A stretch of 40,605 bases of DNA, taken from assembly GCA_021811385.1 (NCBI GenBank), contig JAJZPC010000017.1, forward strand, positions 1-40,605, read 5' to 3'. The position numbers were made by a program, and so were the translations under genes. This DNA is from Deltaproteobacteria bacterium. Its GTDB lineage: Bacteria > Desulfobacterota > Desulfobulbia > Desulfobulbales > Desulfurivibrionaceae. The notes under the pieces are model-generated. The model was not told the DNA's origin, made no database searches, and saw nothing but the letters and a program-made list of their open reading frames with translations. Shown piece after piece: positions 7,036 to 15,683 of the stretch (positions are counted from its first letter, which is position 1; every line of letters begins with the position of its first letter).

Positions 7036-7425
7036 ATGAGCAGAGACAATTGCGACAATTCCAGCACCGCAGTATTGGCCTTCCTGGCCGGCACCGTTGT
7101 CGGCGCGGCCATCGCCCTGTTGACCGCCCCGAAGACCGGGCAGGAGACCCGGGAAATGCTGGCCGATTATGGGGCCGAGCTGAAGGAACGGGCAAAGACC
7201 CTGCCCGATGATTTTCAGGAATACAAGGAAACCGCCATCGAGCGGAGCAAGGAGATGATCGCCAAGGGCAAGGAACTCATCAGCAGGGGCACGGACCTGG
7301 CCGCGCAGGGAAAGGAATTTCTCGACGAGAAAAAAAGAACCCTCAGCGAGGCCATCGAGGCCGGAAAGATCGCCATGCAGGAAGAGCGGGAAGCCCTGGC
7401 CCACAAGCTGGAAGACAAGGATTAG
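7036..7425 (+). CDS. YtxH domain protein
   Basis: A 129-residue protein with a Gly/Ala-rich membrane segment (STAVLAFLAGTVVGAAIALLTAP) followed by KTGQETREML, the hallmark of the YtxH family, and a long charged helical tail rich in Lys and Glu. Family members are small membrane-attached proteins linked to general stress in Bacillus; their action is unknown. ATG 7036 has an AGGAG upstream and follows the DUF948 stop by 1 nt. Confidence 0.85.
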   Translation: MSRDNCDNSSTAVLAFLAGTVVGAAIALLTAPKTGQETREMLADYGAELKERAKTLPDDFQEYKETAIERSKEMIAKGKELISRGTDLAAQGKEFLDEKKRTLSEAIEAGKIAMQEEREALAHKLEDKD

Positions 7426-7445
7426 TTACACCTTTGGTTGTTGCC

Positions 7446-7468
7446 TCCCCTCCCTTGACGGGAGGGGA
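7446..7468. repeat. Short palindromic repeat with GC-rich arms
   Basis: TCCCCTCCC (7446-7454) and GGGAGGGGA (7460-7468) pair perfectly around a TTGAC loop, followed by GATTGAGGGGTGGGTG. It resembles a dispersed intergenic repeat I have seen in several bacterial groups; copy number here is unknown. There is no T-run, so it is not a canonical terminator. Confidence 0.6.
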
Positions 7469-7575
7469 TTGAGGGGTGGGTGACGTTGCAGACTGAGTCC
7501 GCGCCGGCAAGTTCCCCCACCTCCTAGCCTCCTCCCGCAGGTAAGCGTAGACTCCGGAGGGGAAGAGGAACTTAC

Positions 7576-7617
7576 AAAAAAGCGGCGATCTCATTGTGTT
7601 GAGACCGCCGCTTTTTT
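7576..7617. terminator. Bidirectional intrinsic terminator between ytxH and nadK
   Basis: AAAAAAGCGGCG ... CGCCGCTTTTTT with a further inner pairing (TCTCA/TGAGA). It has A-runs and T-runs on both sides, so it can end transcription of the YtxH gene on the plus strand and of nadK on the minus strand. Confidence 0.85.
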
Positions 7618-7637
7618 ATTCACGCACTACACATCCC

Positions 7638-8477
7638 TCACCGCTTGTTTTTTCGCACCTCGCCTGCCCTCCCACCCCAATTCAGCTTATTGCGCAGGAT
7701 TTCAAAATAATCCTTCTGGGGCGAACAGATGAGCCGCAGGGGTCTTTCCGAGGCCACGACCTCCAGGGTGTCGGCGGCCGACATCTCCCAGGCAGGCTGG
7801 CCATCGACAATAACCTTCACCTCGTTGGCCTGCTCGGCAAGCCGGGTGGTAAGGCATACCGCGGCAGGAAGAAGCACCGGGCGGCTTTCCAGCATGAACG
7901 GACAGATCGGCGTCACCAGGATGGATTGCAAGGCTGGGTTGACAATGGGCCCCCCGGCGGAAAGGTTGTAGGCCGTGGAGCCGGTGGGCGTGGAAAAAAT
8001 CAGCCCATCCGCCCGGTAGGTTGTGATGTACTCCTGATCGGCCCAGGTGCTCAGCTGAACCAATTGGTCGACACTGCCCTTGCTGACCACGACATCATTG
8101 AGGGCGTAGCGCCAATCGGTCGCCTCGCCACCGCGATGGATCCTGGTCTTGAGCATCAGCCTTTCCTCGACAACGATCTGCCCGGCGAGAATCCTTTCCA
8201 AAACCTCATAGCGTTCGCTCACCGCCACTTCGGTCAGAAAACCGAGATCGCCGAGGTTCACCCCCACCACCGGCACGCGCAGCCGGCTGGCCTGATCCGC
8301 CACATGAAGCAGGGTGCCGTCCCCGCCCAGGATGATCAGCAGGTCCATGTCATCGGCAATGGTATCGACTGCGGCGCCAATACCCCGCTCCGCCAGCCAG
8401 GGGAGCAGTTCCTTGCTCATCTCCAGGGCGGCGACAGAATCCTTTTTGCAGATGATCCCAACCTTACGGATTTCCAT
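7638..8477 (-). CDS. nadK: NAD kinase
   Basis: Phosphorylates NAD to NADP using ATP or polyphosphate; cytoplasmic. The 279-residue protein has the diagnostic ILGGDGTLLH (GGDG around residue 53), YALNDVVVSKG, and TPTGSTAYNLSAGGPIV motifs, and VDGQ near the C-terminus. ATG 8477 is chosen; a GTG two codons upstream is possible. It lies 12 nt after the proC stop, so proC-nadK is probably one transcript closed by the bidirectional terminator. The length fits the bacterial family. Confidence 0.95.
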   Translation of the reverse strand: MEIRKVGIICKKDSVAALEMSKELLPWLAERGIGAAVDTIADDMDLLIILGGDGTLLHVADQASRLRVPVVGVNLGDLGFLTEVAVSERYEVLERILAGQIVVEERLMLKTRIHRGGEATDWRYALNDVVVSKGSVDQLVQLSTWADQEYITTYRADGLIFSTPTGSTAYNLSAGGPIVNPALQSILVTPICPFMLESRPVLLPAAVCLTTRLAEQANEVKVIVDGQPAWEMSAADTLEVVASERPLRLICSPQKDYFEILRNKLNWGGRAGEVRKNKR

Positions 8478-8489
8478 TACCACCCCAAT

Positions 8490-9329
8490 CTACTTGCTTG
8501 TTCCGGAGAGCACCAGCCGGCCAAGCTCGCAGGAGCGGTTGGTGGCGGCCTCAACCGCATTGGTTACCAGCGCCCGGAACGCCCCTTTTTCAAGCTCATG
8601 CAGACCGGCAATGGTTGTGCCGCCGGGCGAGGTGACCATGGCCCGCAACTCGGCGGGATGCCTGGTGCCATCCAACGCCAACAGAACCGAACCAAGCACG
8701 GTTTGCAAGGCCAGGCTCTGGGCCACGGGACGGGCCAGCCCCACCTTGACACCGGCGTCGATCAGGGACTCTATAAAGGTAAAGACATAGGCCGGGCCGC
8801 TGCCGCTCAAGCCGGTAACCGCGTCAAGATATGTCTCATCCAGAACAAAGCTGACGCCGACCGCATCGAAGATGCTGGTAGCCACGGACAGATCCTCGGA
8901 GCTCACCCCCTGGCCGGGGCTCAGGGCGGAAGCGCCCTTGAGCACGATGGCCGGGGTGTTGGGCATGACCCGGATCACCCGGCAGCCGCGCCCGGAAACC
9001 GCGCCTTCCAGCACAGCCAGAGGGATGCCCGCGGCAATGGAGATGAGCAAATGCGTCGCGTTGATTTTTTCGCGGGACTCGCTGAGCACCGCCCCTATCA
9101 CCTGGGGTTTTACCGCCAGGATAACGACCTTGCACTCCGCCCAGACAGCGGTAGCTTCCGACACTGCGGTAACATTGTATTCCTTCTGCAACAACGCCCG
9201 CCGGGCACTGCTGGGATCGGCAACCAAAATCTGTCCGGCCTCGACAAGCCCGGCCCCGGTGATGCCCTTGATCAGGGCTTCGGCCATCAACCCCCCGCCG
9301 ACAAAGCCAAGTTTTCCTGAAAAACCCAT
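8490..9329 (-). CDS. proC: Pyrroline-5-carboxylate reductase
   Basis: Last step of proline synthesis: NAD(P)H-dependent reduction of 1-pyrroline-5-carboxylate to L-proline. The 279-residue protein has an N-terminal Rossmann fold (KLGFVGGGLMAEALIKG), VILAVKPQ, RVMPNTPA, and the P5CR signature region SGSGPAYVFTFIES with TSPGGTT near the C-terminus. The start at 9329 is set by AGGAG just upstream on the minus strand; an upstream in-frame extension lacks such a site. A weak promoter (TTGCAA 9429-9434, TACGAT 9407-9412 on the minus strand) may serve this operon. The preceding lpxC transcript is ended by a terminator. Confidence 0.96.
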   Translation of the reverse strand: MGFSGKLGFVGGGLMAEALIKGITGAGLVEAGQILVADPSSARRALLQKEYNVTAVSEATAVWAECKVVILAVKPQVIGAVLSESREKINATHLLISIAAGIPLAVLEGAVSGRGCRVIRVMPNTPAIVLKGASALSPGQGVSSEDLSVATSIFDAVGVSFVLDETYLDAVTGLSGSGPAYVFTFIESLIDAGVKVGLARPVAQSLALQTVLGSVLLALDGTRHPAELRAMVTSPGGTTIAGLHELEKGAFRALVTNAVEAATNRSCELGRLVLSGTSK

Positions 9330-9476
9330 AGCTAACTCCTCATGGTTAAGCCTGGCCGGGCTTGAAAACCCAGGCCATGGCGGATCAACAACAATGGTAT
9401 TGCTGCATCGTACCAATTTCCCCCGCCATTGCAAGGAGGATTGACAGGTTCGCACAAAGCTCCGATCTCCGGGCGT

Positions 9477-9510
9477 AAAAAAACCCGCGGAAGGTCAACC
9501 TCCGCGGGTC
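9477..9510 (-). terminator. Intrinsic terminator of lpxC
   Basis: Read on the minus strand: ACCCGCGGAGGT, a short loop, then ACCTTCCGCGGGT followed by a run of T. It lies 27 nt past the lpxC stop and separates it from proC-nadK. Confidence 0.88.
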
Positions 9511-9536
9511 GTTCCTCTCGAAAGAGGAGTGGTTAT

Positions 9537-10520
9537 TCAAGCAAAGCAGGGCTGTCCGGCAAGAGCGATGCTGGGGGGCAGCAGGTAGGAGAGCAGCTTG
9601 TCGCCAGCCTCCCTGGTGCTCACAACCACCTTTTCCAGCACCCGGTTATCGCCTTCCTTCTTATAGGCGATCAGATCCCAGCGCTCGGGCTGGGCGGCAA
9701 GCTGTTTCATCAAGGAGAAATGGTGGCCATGCCCGGATTTCCTGGTCACGACATGCCCGAGCAGGGGAAAGCCCAGCAGGGCGAGATCGCCGATCACGTC
9801 AAGGGTCTTGTGCCTGGCGAACTCATCGGCAAACCGCAGCCCCTCGGCATTGACAATGCCGTCATCGTCGATAACCACGGCGTTTTCCAGGGAGCCGCCC
9901 AAGGCAAGTCCGCTCTGCCGGAGCTTCTCGACCTGATCCAGGAACCCGAAGGTTCTGGCCCCGGCAACCTCCTCGGCGAATTTCTGGGGATTCAGATCGC
10001 TGGAAAAGGTCTGTTTCCGGATCAGGTGGTGGTTGAATTCGATCTCGCAGGTAACCTTGAACCCGTTATAGGGCAGAATCTTCACATAGGAATCACCCTC
10101 TTTATAGGAGATTTCCTTCTTTACCTTGAGCATCCACTTGCAGGCATTCTGCCGACGACGGCCCACCCGCTTCAGCACATGCACAAAGGGACCGGCGCTG
10201 CCATCCATGATGGGCACCTCGGGGCCATCCAGCTCGACCACCGCGTTGTCGATGCCCATGCCGAAAAGCGCGGCCAGCAGATGCTCGGTGGTGGAGATCA
10301 TCGCCTCGTCCTCGGTGGCGATGGTGGTGGCAAGCCGGGTGTCGATGATGCGATCCATGAAGGCCGGGGTTGGCGCGGCCTGCGGCATATCGCTGCGGAC
10401 AAAACGAATCCCGCTGTTCTCCTCGCCGGGCAGAATGGAGAGGGTGGCAACCTTGCCGGAATGAAGGCCGATGCCGGCGAAACTTACCGGCCGCTTGATG
10501 GTGTGCTGTAAAGAATCCAT
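9537..10520 (-). CDS. lpxC: UDP-3-O-acyl-N-acetylglucosamine deacetylase
   Basis: Committed step of lipid A synthesis: Zn-dependent deacetylation of UDP-3-O-acyl-GlcNAc in the cytoplasm. A 327-residue protein. The first zinc histidine is in ISTTEHLLAAL (His80). The second histidine and aspartate are in RHKTLDVIGDLALLG, and GHGHHFSLMKQL carries the catalytic histidine. IMDGSAGPF is also characteristic. The C-terminus is slightly longer than the typical 300-305 residues, by about 20. It stands alone with its own terminator and is separated from lpxK-waaA by another terminator, so it has its own promoter somewhere in 10521-10704. I see no convincing -35/-10 pair there. Confidence 0.96.
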   Translation of the reverse strand: MDSLQHTIKRPVSFAGIGLHSGKVATLSILPGEENSGIRFVRSDMPQAAPTPAFMDRIIDTRLATTIATEDEAMISTTEHLLAALFGMGIDNAVVELDGPEVPIMDGSAGPFVHVLKRVGRRRQNACKWMLKVKKEISYKEGDSYVKILPYNGFKVTCEIEFNHHLIRKQTFSSDLNPQKFAEEVAGARTFGFLDQVEKLRQSGLALGGSLENAVVIDDDGIVNAEGLRFADEFARHKTLDVIGDLALLGFPLLGHVVTRKSGHGHHFSLMKQLAAQPERWDLIAYKKEGDNRVLEKVVVSTREAGDKLLSYLLPPSIALAGQPCFA

Positions 10521-10704
10521 ATGATAAACACTCGCTTATGGTCTGTGTGTATTTTGCAACGATAACGATACCAGTAGTGGATTAGTGCAAGAAACAGACC
10601 ACCACGCAAATACAGGGGGCAAAAATATAAAGTTTATTTAATTTCAGCATGTTACACAGGAGAGGCACAAACAGTGCGAAACAGAGGGAGACCCAGACTG
10701 TTGC

Positions 10705-10751
10705 AAAAAACACACACTCCGAAAACATCCACTTCCGGGTGTGTGTTTTTT
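10705..10751. terminator. Intrinsic terminator after lpxK, two-sided
   Basis: AAAAAACACACAC and GTGTGTGTTTTTT form a long stem enclosing a smaller CGGAA/TTCCG pairing. The minus-strand reading ends the waaA-lpxK transcript; the plus-strand reading also has a T-run. Confidence 0.85.
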
Positions 10752-10764
10752 CAGAACACACCTA

Positions 10765-11823
10765 TCAAGGCTGCTCGCAGAGGTGATCGGCGATGAACCG
10801 ATCGAAGCCCGGATCCATATGGAGTTCGATGGTCAGAGCCAGAATGGGAAACTCCCCGAAAAAAGGCCGGAGTTTGACAAAATCCTTTTCCGTGGTGATC
10901 AGCACCCGGGCTCCGCATGCCTTGGCCACAGCGACAAGAGCGGCAACATCCTGCCCCGTATAGCCGTGGTGATCCTTGAACTCCTTGAACCCGGCAAGAG
11001 AAAATCCCTCCTGACGCAGGGTCTGACGGAAGGAATCCGGGTTTGCGATCCCGGCAAAGGCGAACACCTCCATGTTCCTGGCCTCGGCGAGGGTGCATTC
11101 CGCGTCCGGTTGGCTGTGCCAGATGCCGCGAGGGTGATACTCCCCCATAAACACGGGTTTTCCGGGGGCCTCCCCCTGGAGCCAAAAAAGAAAATCCTTG
11201 ACCCGGTTACGATTGCCGCTGTCAACCCCGGTAATGACAAAGCCATGGGCCCGCTTCAGGGCGGAGAGCGGCTCCCGCAGTTCCCCGCCGGGAAAAACCC
11301 GGCCATTGCCAAGGAGGGTCCGGGCGCTGAACAGAACCAGGTCCAGATCACGCTGCACGGCAAGATGCTGAAACCCATCATCCATGACGATGCGGTTCAC
11401 CCCGAACTTCTCGATGGCCTGCCTTGCAACCACCGCCCGTTCAGCCCCGGTCAAAACCGGAACCCCGGGCAGCGCCTCGGCCAGCATGAAGGGCTCATCC
11501 CCGGCCATCTCCGGCGAAAGCAAGGTGCGCGCGCCATCGGAAACGATATTCACCGCGCCGGAACCCTTTCCGCCATAGCCGCGGCTGACAATGGCCGGAC
11601 ACAAACCGCTGTCCAGGAGCAGACGGGCGACATAGCGCACCATGGGCGTTTTTCCGGTGCCCCCCAAGGTAAGATTGCCGATGCTGACCACCGGCACCAC
11701 CAACCTTTGGGATTGCAACAGGATATTTTTCCGGTACAAAAAGGCACGAAGCACCATGACCAGGCTGTACACCGGCGAAAAAATACGCCCAACCAGAAAC
11801 AGGACACCGAGCAGCTGCTTCAT
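10765..11823 (-). CDS. lpxK: Tetraacyldisaccharide 4'-kinase
   Basis: Phosphorylates the 4' position of the tetraacyldisaccharide-1-P intermediate to give lipid IVA, at the inner face of the inner membrane. 352 residues. An N-terminal membrane-associated helix (LLGVLFLVGRIFSPVYSLVMVL) precedes the Walker A motif GGTGKTP (54-60). SRGYGGK and MDDGFQH motifs follow, then the family's VFAFAGIANPDSF and TTEKDFVKL. Its ATG overlaps the waaA stop as ATGA, so the two are translationally coupled. An ORF extension further upstream belongs to waaA sequence and is not used. The pairing fits their sequential roles in lipid A-Kdo assembly. Confidence 0.96.
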   Translation of the reverse strand: MKQLLGVLFLVGRIFSPVYSLVMVLRAFLYRKNILLQSQRLVVPVVSIGNLTLGGTGKTPMVRYVARLLLDSGLCPAIVSRGYGGKGSGAVNIVSDGARTLLSPEMAGDEPFMLAEALPGVPVLTGAERAVVARQAIEKFGVNRIVMDDGFQHLAVQRDLDLVLFSARTLLGNGRVFPGGELREPLSALKRAHGFVITGVDSGNRNRVKDFLFWLQGEAPGKPVFMGEYHPRGIWHSQPDAECTLAEARNMEVFAFAGIANPDSFRQTLRQEGFSLAGFKEFKDHHGYTGQDVAALVAVAKACGARVLITTEKDFVKLRPFFGEFPILALTIELHMDPGFDRFIADHLCEQP

Positions 11824-13127
11824 CCCCTCTCCTCCCGCGCCAAGACGCTGCGGACCAGCGCGAGATGCGCCTCGGTGACTCCGCGTCGTGCGGCAATCAG
11901 CTCCTGCCCCCGGCGCCCTGCCCGTTCCCGCTCGACGGAATCCCCCAACAGAAGAGAGAGGGCAGCGCAAAGCTCCGCTGCATCACAAACCTGTCTGGCC
12001 CCGCCTGTTGCCAGAAGATCGCGGCTGATTTCGGCAAAATCCTCCATGCACGGGCCGAACAATACCGGCTTTCCATGCACCGCGGGCTCCAGGGGATTAT
12101 GCCCCCTTTCCGGAACCAGGCTGCCGCCGACAAAGGCCACATCGCAGAGAGCGTACACCGATGCCAACTCCCCCAGGGTATCGAGGATCAGCACCGAACC
12201 CTCCCCTGCACCGGAAAGCGAACGGCGGAAGGCAGGAATACCCAGCCGGGCCGCCATGGCCGCAAGCTCGGCTCCCCGCTCCACGTTTCGCGGAGCCACG
12301 ACCAGAAAAAGATCGGCAAAAGAGCGGGCAAGGCTTTGAAAGGCAGAAAAGACAAGCTCTTCCTCGCCCCGGTGGGTGCTGCCCGCCACCCACACCAAGG
12401 CCTGCTCCGGAATCCGCAAGGCAGCCCGGTCAAGCCCTGACGTGACGGAGCTTCCGGACAGGGCGGCATCGTATTTGAGATTGCCCAAAACCACCAGACG
12501 GGCTGGGTCAACCCCCAGTTGGCGCATGCTGACCGCATCCTGTTCCGTCTGCATGGCAAGGGCCTGAAAGGAGTTGAACAGCGGCCTGAAAAACCAGCGG
12601 AACCTGCGGTATCTGAGCAGGGAACTTTCCGAAACCCTGCCATTGACCAGCAAAGAGGGAATACCCCGCCGGTTGAGTTCCCGCAAAAAATTCGGCCAAA
12701 AATCGGTCTCCACCAAAACAAAGAGATCAGGCCTTGCCCAGGACAGCAACCGCCTTACGCTCCACAACGGATCAAAGGGGAAGGGCACAAAGCAATCGAC
12801 ATATTCCTGAAGGGTGGCGCGGGCAAAAGACTCCCCGGCCCGGGTGGCCGAGGAAAAAAGGATGATCCCCTGGGGATAGCTTCGCCGCAGCTCCCGCACC
12901 AGATTCCGGGCGGAAGCCACCTCGCCCACGGACAGGGCATGCACCCAGATGCGGGGCCTGTACGAACCGTCACCGCCGGGGCTCTCCCCAAGGGCAAACC
13001 CCAGCCGCTTACCGGCACGGCTGCGGTACTTGGGGGTCAGTATAACTTTGACGAAAAGAAGCGGAGCGAATACAATCACCCCCACCGTCACAAACAGATT
13101 GTATAAAAAAGCAGACACCATATTCAT
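11820..13127 (-). CDS. waaA: 3-deoxy-D-manno-octulosonic acid (Kdo) transferase
   Basis: Adds Kdo from CMP-Kdo to lipid IVA. 435 residues. An N-terminal membrane anchor (LYNLFVTVGVIVFAPLLFV) precedes WVHALSVGEVASA, where the Glu (about 69) is the family's catalytic base. FVETDFWPNFL-type, LVNGRVSESS and HNPLEPAVHGKPVLFGP segments confirm a GT-B Kdo transferase. The start codon could be 13127 or 13121 (MNM). Only 1 bp separates it from the start codon of rsmE on the opposite strand, so the waaA promoter must lie inside rsmE. It is the first gene of the waaA-lpxK pair. Confidence 0.96.
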   Translation of the reverse strand: MNMVSAFLYNLFVTVGVIVFAPLLFVKVILTPKYRSRAGKRLGFALGESPGGDGSYRPRIWVHALSVGEVASARNLVRELRRSYPQGIILFSSATRAGESFARATLQEYVDCFVPFPFDPLWSVRRLLSWARPDLFVLVETDFWPNFLRELNRRGIPSLLVNGRVSESSLLRYRRFRWFFRPLFNSFQALAMQTEQDAVSMRQLGVDPARLVVLGNLKYDAALSGSSVTSGLDRAALRIPEQALVWVAGSTHRGEEELVFSAFQSLARSFADLFLVVAPRNVERGAELAAMAARLGIPAFRRSLSGAGEGSVLILDTLGELASVYALCDVAFVGGSLVPERGHNPLEPAVHGKPVLFGPCMEDFAEISRDLLATGGARQVCDAAELCAALSLLLGDSVERERAGRRGQELIAARRGVTEAHLALVRSVLAREERG

Positions 13128-13128
13128 T

Positions 13129-13875
13129 ATGAACCTGATCTTACTCCATCCTCGGGAACTGACCGGTCAGCACGTCACTCTGACCGGGCGCCGCGCCGAA
13201 CACATCCGCAAGATTCTCCGCGCCACAATCGGGGACACTCTCCGGGTCGGCATGCTGGGCGGGTTGCTCGGCGCCGGCTGCATCCGGGAGATGGCCGGCG
13301 ACACCGTTGTCCTTGAGGTGCAACTCACCAGCGAACCGCCACCTTTTCCGCCCACCGACCTGATCCTGGCCGTGCCCCGCCCCATCATGCTGAAACGGGT
13401 CTTGGCCCAGGCGGTCTCCATGGGGGTAAGCCGGATCTTCCTGATCAACGCCAACCGGGTTGAAAAAAGTTTTTTCAGCTCCACCCTCATCCGGAACAAC
13501 GACTTTACGGAACCGCTCTGCCTTGGCCTTGAGCAGGCCATGGACACCAGACTGCCGGAGATCTCCGTTCACCCCCGCTTCCGGCCATTCGTGGAAGACT
13601 TTCTACCCGAACTGCTCCACGATTGCCCCATCCGGCTTCTTGCCCATCCGGAAGGCGACCGGACCATTGCCCAGGCGGCCGAAGGGTTGTCGGGGCAGCC
13701 GGACCAACGGGCAATCCTTGCCATCGGCCCGGAGGGGGGCTGGGTTGATTTCGAGGTGCAACGCTTCAAGGAGCAAGGCTTCATGCCCTTCAGCCTCGGC
13801 GCCCGCATCCTCCGCGTCGACACCGCAGTCCCTGCCCTGCTGGGTCAGCTCAACCTCCTGCGCCGGCTTCCCTGA
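13129..13875 (+). CDS. rsmE: 16S rRNA (uracil(1498)-N(3))-methyltransferase
   Basis: SPOUT-class methyltransferase that makes m3U1498 in 16S rRNA using S-adenosylmethionine. 248 residues. The N-terminal PUA-like part contains LTGRRAEHIRKILRATIGD. The SPOUT part has VPRPIMLKRVLAQAVSMGVSRI, the knot motif AIGPEGGW and GARILRVDTAVPALL. ATG 13129 is the only sensible start for the family N-terminus, yet it has no clear ribosome-binding site and abuts the waaA start head to head. Translation may start inefficiently or from a short leader. It converges on murJ, with 12 bp between the stops. Confidence 0.95.
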   Translation: MNLILLHPRELTGQHVTLTGRRAEHIRKILRATIGDTLRVGMLGGLLGAGCIREMAGDTVVLEVQLTSEPPPFPPTDLILAVPRPIMLKRVLAQAVSMGVSRIFLINANRVEKSFFSSTLIRNNDFTEPLCLGLEQAMDTRLPEISVHPRFRPFVEDFLPELLHDCPIRLLAHPEGDRTIAQAAEGLSGQPDQRAILAIGPEGGWVDFEVQRFKEQGFMPFSLGARILRVDTAVPALLGQLNLLRRLP

Positions 13876-13887
13876 CGCCGGAAATCA

Positions 13888-15480
13888 TCACCAGCCAAAA
13901 CGCTGGCGAGCCCGCTCCACCAGCATGGTCAATTCCTTGAACCCCAAGGCATAGAGCGTCACCCCGTAGATCGCGCCTCCGGTTGCAACAGAGACCACAA
14001 GCGCGGCGACACTTCCCGGAAAACTCGCCAGGGCAAAGGGGGCAAGGAGATAGTGCAACCCGGCCAGCCAGAGGGCCATGCCCAGGGAAGCGCCCAAAAC
14101 CTTGCCCAGCCCGGCAAAAAGATAACGCAGGGAATACCCGCCGAGCTTCCGGTACAAGACCGTGCTCAGGAAAAGAAAATTCAGGATCATGGCGCAGGAG
14201 ATGGACAGGGCAAGGGCCTTGTGCTGCAAAAGGCCGATGGTAAGCCAGACCAGAAGGACATTGACCGCCATGGTCAGAAAGCTGCCCAGCACCGGATAGC
14301 GGGTCTCATCCAGGGCATAAAACACCGGCACCATGATCTTGACCGAAGAGTAGGCAAACAACCCCACGGCATAACAGGACAACGCCTCGGCGGTTCGCGT
14401 AGTGGCCAGGCTGTCAAAGCTGCCGTGCTGAAAAATGACCCGGGTGATGGGCTCGCCCAGCAGCATCAATCCCACCGAAGCCGGAATGGTCAGGGAAAAG
14501 GCCAGGGTCAGCGAGGAGGCATAGGTTTCCCGCAGATTACCCATGTCCTTCAACGCCGCATACCGGGCAATCACCGGCAGGGTAGCGGTGGAGAGCGCCA
14601 CCCCGAAAAGACCCACCGGCAACCAGAACAGACGGAAAGCGTAACTGAGCCAGGAAAGGCTCCCCTGGGCCAGGGAAGAGGCGAAATAGGTATTGATCAA
14701 CACATTGATCTGCAAGGGCGCAAGGCCGATCACCGCCGGGGCCATGAGTTTCAGGATGCGGCGCAGGCCGGGATGGCGGAGGTCAAGCCGGGGCATAAAG
14801 ACAAACCCGGCCTTGAACAGGGCCGGCAATTGGCAGCCAAGCTGGAGCAGGCCGCCGATCAGGGTGCCGATGGCCATGCCCACAATGGGCGGCTGGCCGA
14901 AGCGGGGCATGAGCAGGGCAAAGCCAACGCCGCCGACGATGGAACCAAGGTTGAAAAAGCCCGAGGCCAGAGCCGGGATGAAAAAACGGCCCCGGGTATT
15001 CAAAATCCCCATCACCACGGAGGAGAGGGAGATAAAGATAAGAAAGGGGAACATGATCATCGAGAGGAGCGTGGTGAGCTCGACCTTTCCCGGAATCGCC
15101 TCAAACTCGGCCTCGACCATGAAACCGACGATCCGCTCTGCAAAAAACACCCCCAACAGGGTAAGGCAACTGAGCAGAATCCCGATAAAAACCAGGACAT
15201 TGCCCGCCAGGGCCCAGGTCGCCTTTTCGCCCTTATTGGTTTCATAATCGGAAAAAACCGCGACAAAGGCGGCGCTCAAGGCGCCTTCGCCAAAGAGATC
15301 CCGCAGCAGATTGGGAATGCGGAAGGCCACCACGAATGCGTCAAAGGCAAAGCCCGCCCCGAAAAACACCGCAAAAACCTGCTCCCGGACCAGCCCCAGG
15401 ATCCGACTGCACATCACGGCCACGCCGACCGTGCCGGCGGATCTGGCTATTTTTCCCGTATCCTGGGAGGGTTTTTTCAT
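13888..15480 (-). CDS. murJ: Lipid II flippase MurJ
   Basis: MOP-superfamily transporter that moves the peptidoglycan precursor lipid II across the inner membrane. 530 residues, with about 14 hydrophobic segments. The N-terminal TVGVAVMCSRILGLVREQVFA and the FRIPNLLRDLFGEGALSAAFVAVFSDY region are signatures of the family. ATG 15480 (MKKPSQDTG) is preferred; a TTG further upstream would add 18 residues unlike other family members. The ribosome-binding site is weak in either case. It faces rsmE with the two stops close together and no evident terminator between them. Confidence 0.95.
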   Translation of the reverse strand: MKKPSQDTGKIARSAGTVGVAVMCSRILGLVREQVFAVFFGAGFAFDAFVVAFRIPNLLRDLFGEGALSAAFVAVFSDYETNKGEKATWALAGNVLVFIGILLSCLTLLGVFFAERIVGFMVEAEFEAIPGKVELTTLLSMIMFPFLIFISLSSVVMGILNTRGRFFIPALASGFFNLGSIVGGVGFALLMPRFGQPPIVGMAIGTLIGGLLQLGCQLPALFKAGFVFMPRLDLRHPGLRRILKLMAPAVIGLAPLQINVLINTYFASSLAQGSLSWLSYAFRLFWLPVGLFGVALSTATLPVIARYAALKDMGNLRETYASSLTLAFSLTIPASVGLMLLGEPITRVIFQHGSFDSLATTRTAEALSCYAVGLFAYSSVKIMVPVFYALDETRYPVLGSFLTMAVNVLLVWLTIGLLQHKALALSISCAMILNFLFLSTVLYRKLGGYSLRYLFAGLGKVLGASLGMALWLAGLHYLLAPFALASFPGSVAALVVSVATGGAIYGVTLYALGFKELTMLVERARQRFGW

Positions 15481-15618
15481 GGCATTTACCAAAAAAACAA
15501 GGGGATGCAGCCGGCAAAACACCTTGCCCGGCAACCGATATCGCAGACACGGCTTAAATTGTACCGACCAAAATAGCAGGTTGCCGGGAAGAAGACAACA
15601 GGCATTCCGATTAGCTGC

Positions 15619-15648
15619 TTGACTTCATTGGATTTTTCTTACTACTAT
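15619..15648 (+). promoter_or_regulatory. Sigma-70 promoter upstream of the MogA-like gene
   Basis: TTGACT (15619-15624), 18-nt spacer, TACTAT (15643-15648). The predicted start, near 15655, is about 29 nt before the gene, which carries an AAGGAG site. Confidence 0.65.
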
Positions 15649-15683
15649 GCGACAGACCTCAACCTGCCCCAAGGAGACAGCGC

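Noticed and set aside
7596-9320. 574-codon open frame on the plus strand
   Set aside because: Lies antisense to nadK and proC, which have unmistakable motifs. The composition (Gly, His, Gln, Asp rich) is that of a shadow frame in GC-rich DNA.
10741-12339. 532-codon plus-strand frame
   Set aside because: Antisense to lpxK and waaA; no recognisable motifs.
14053-15576. 507-codon plus-strand frame
   Set aside because: Antisense to murJ; Lys/Gln/His-rich low-complexity translation with no membrane or domain pattern.
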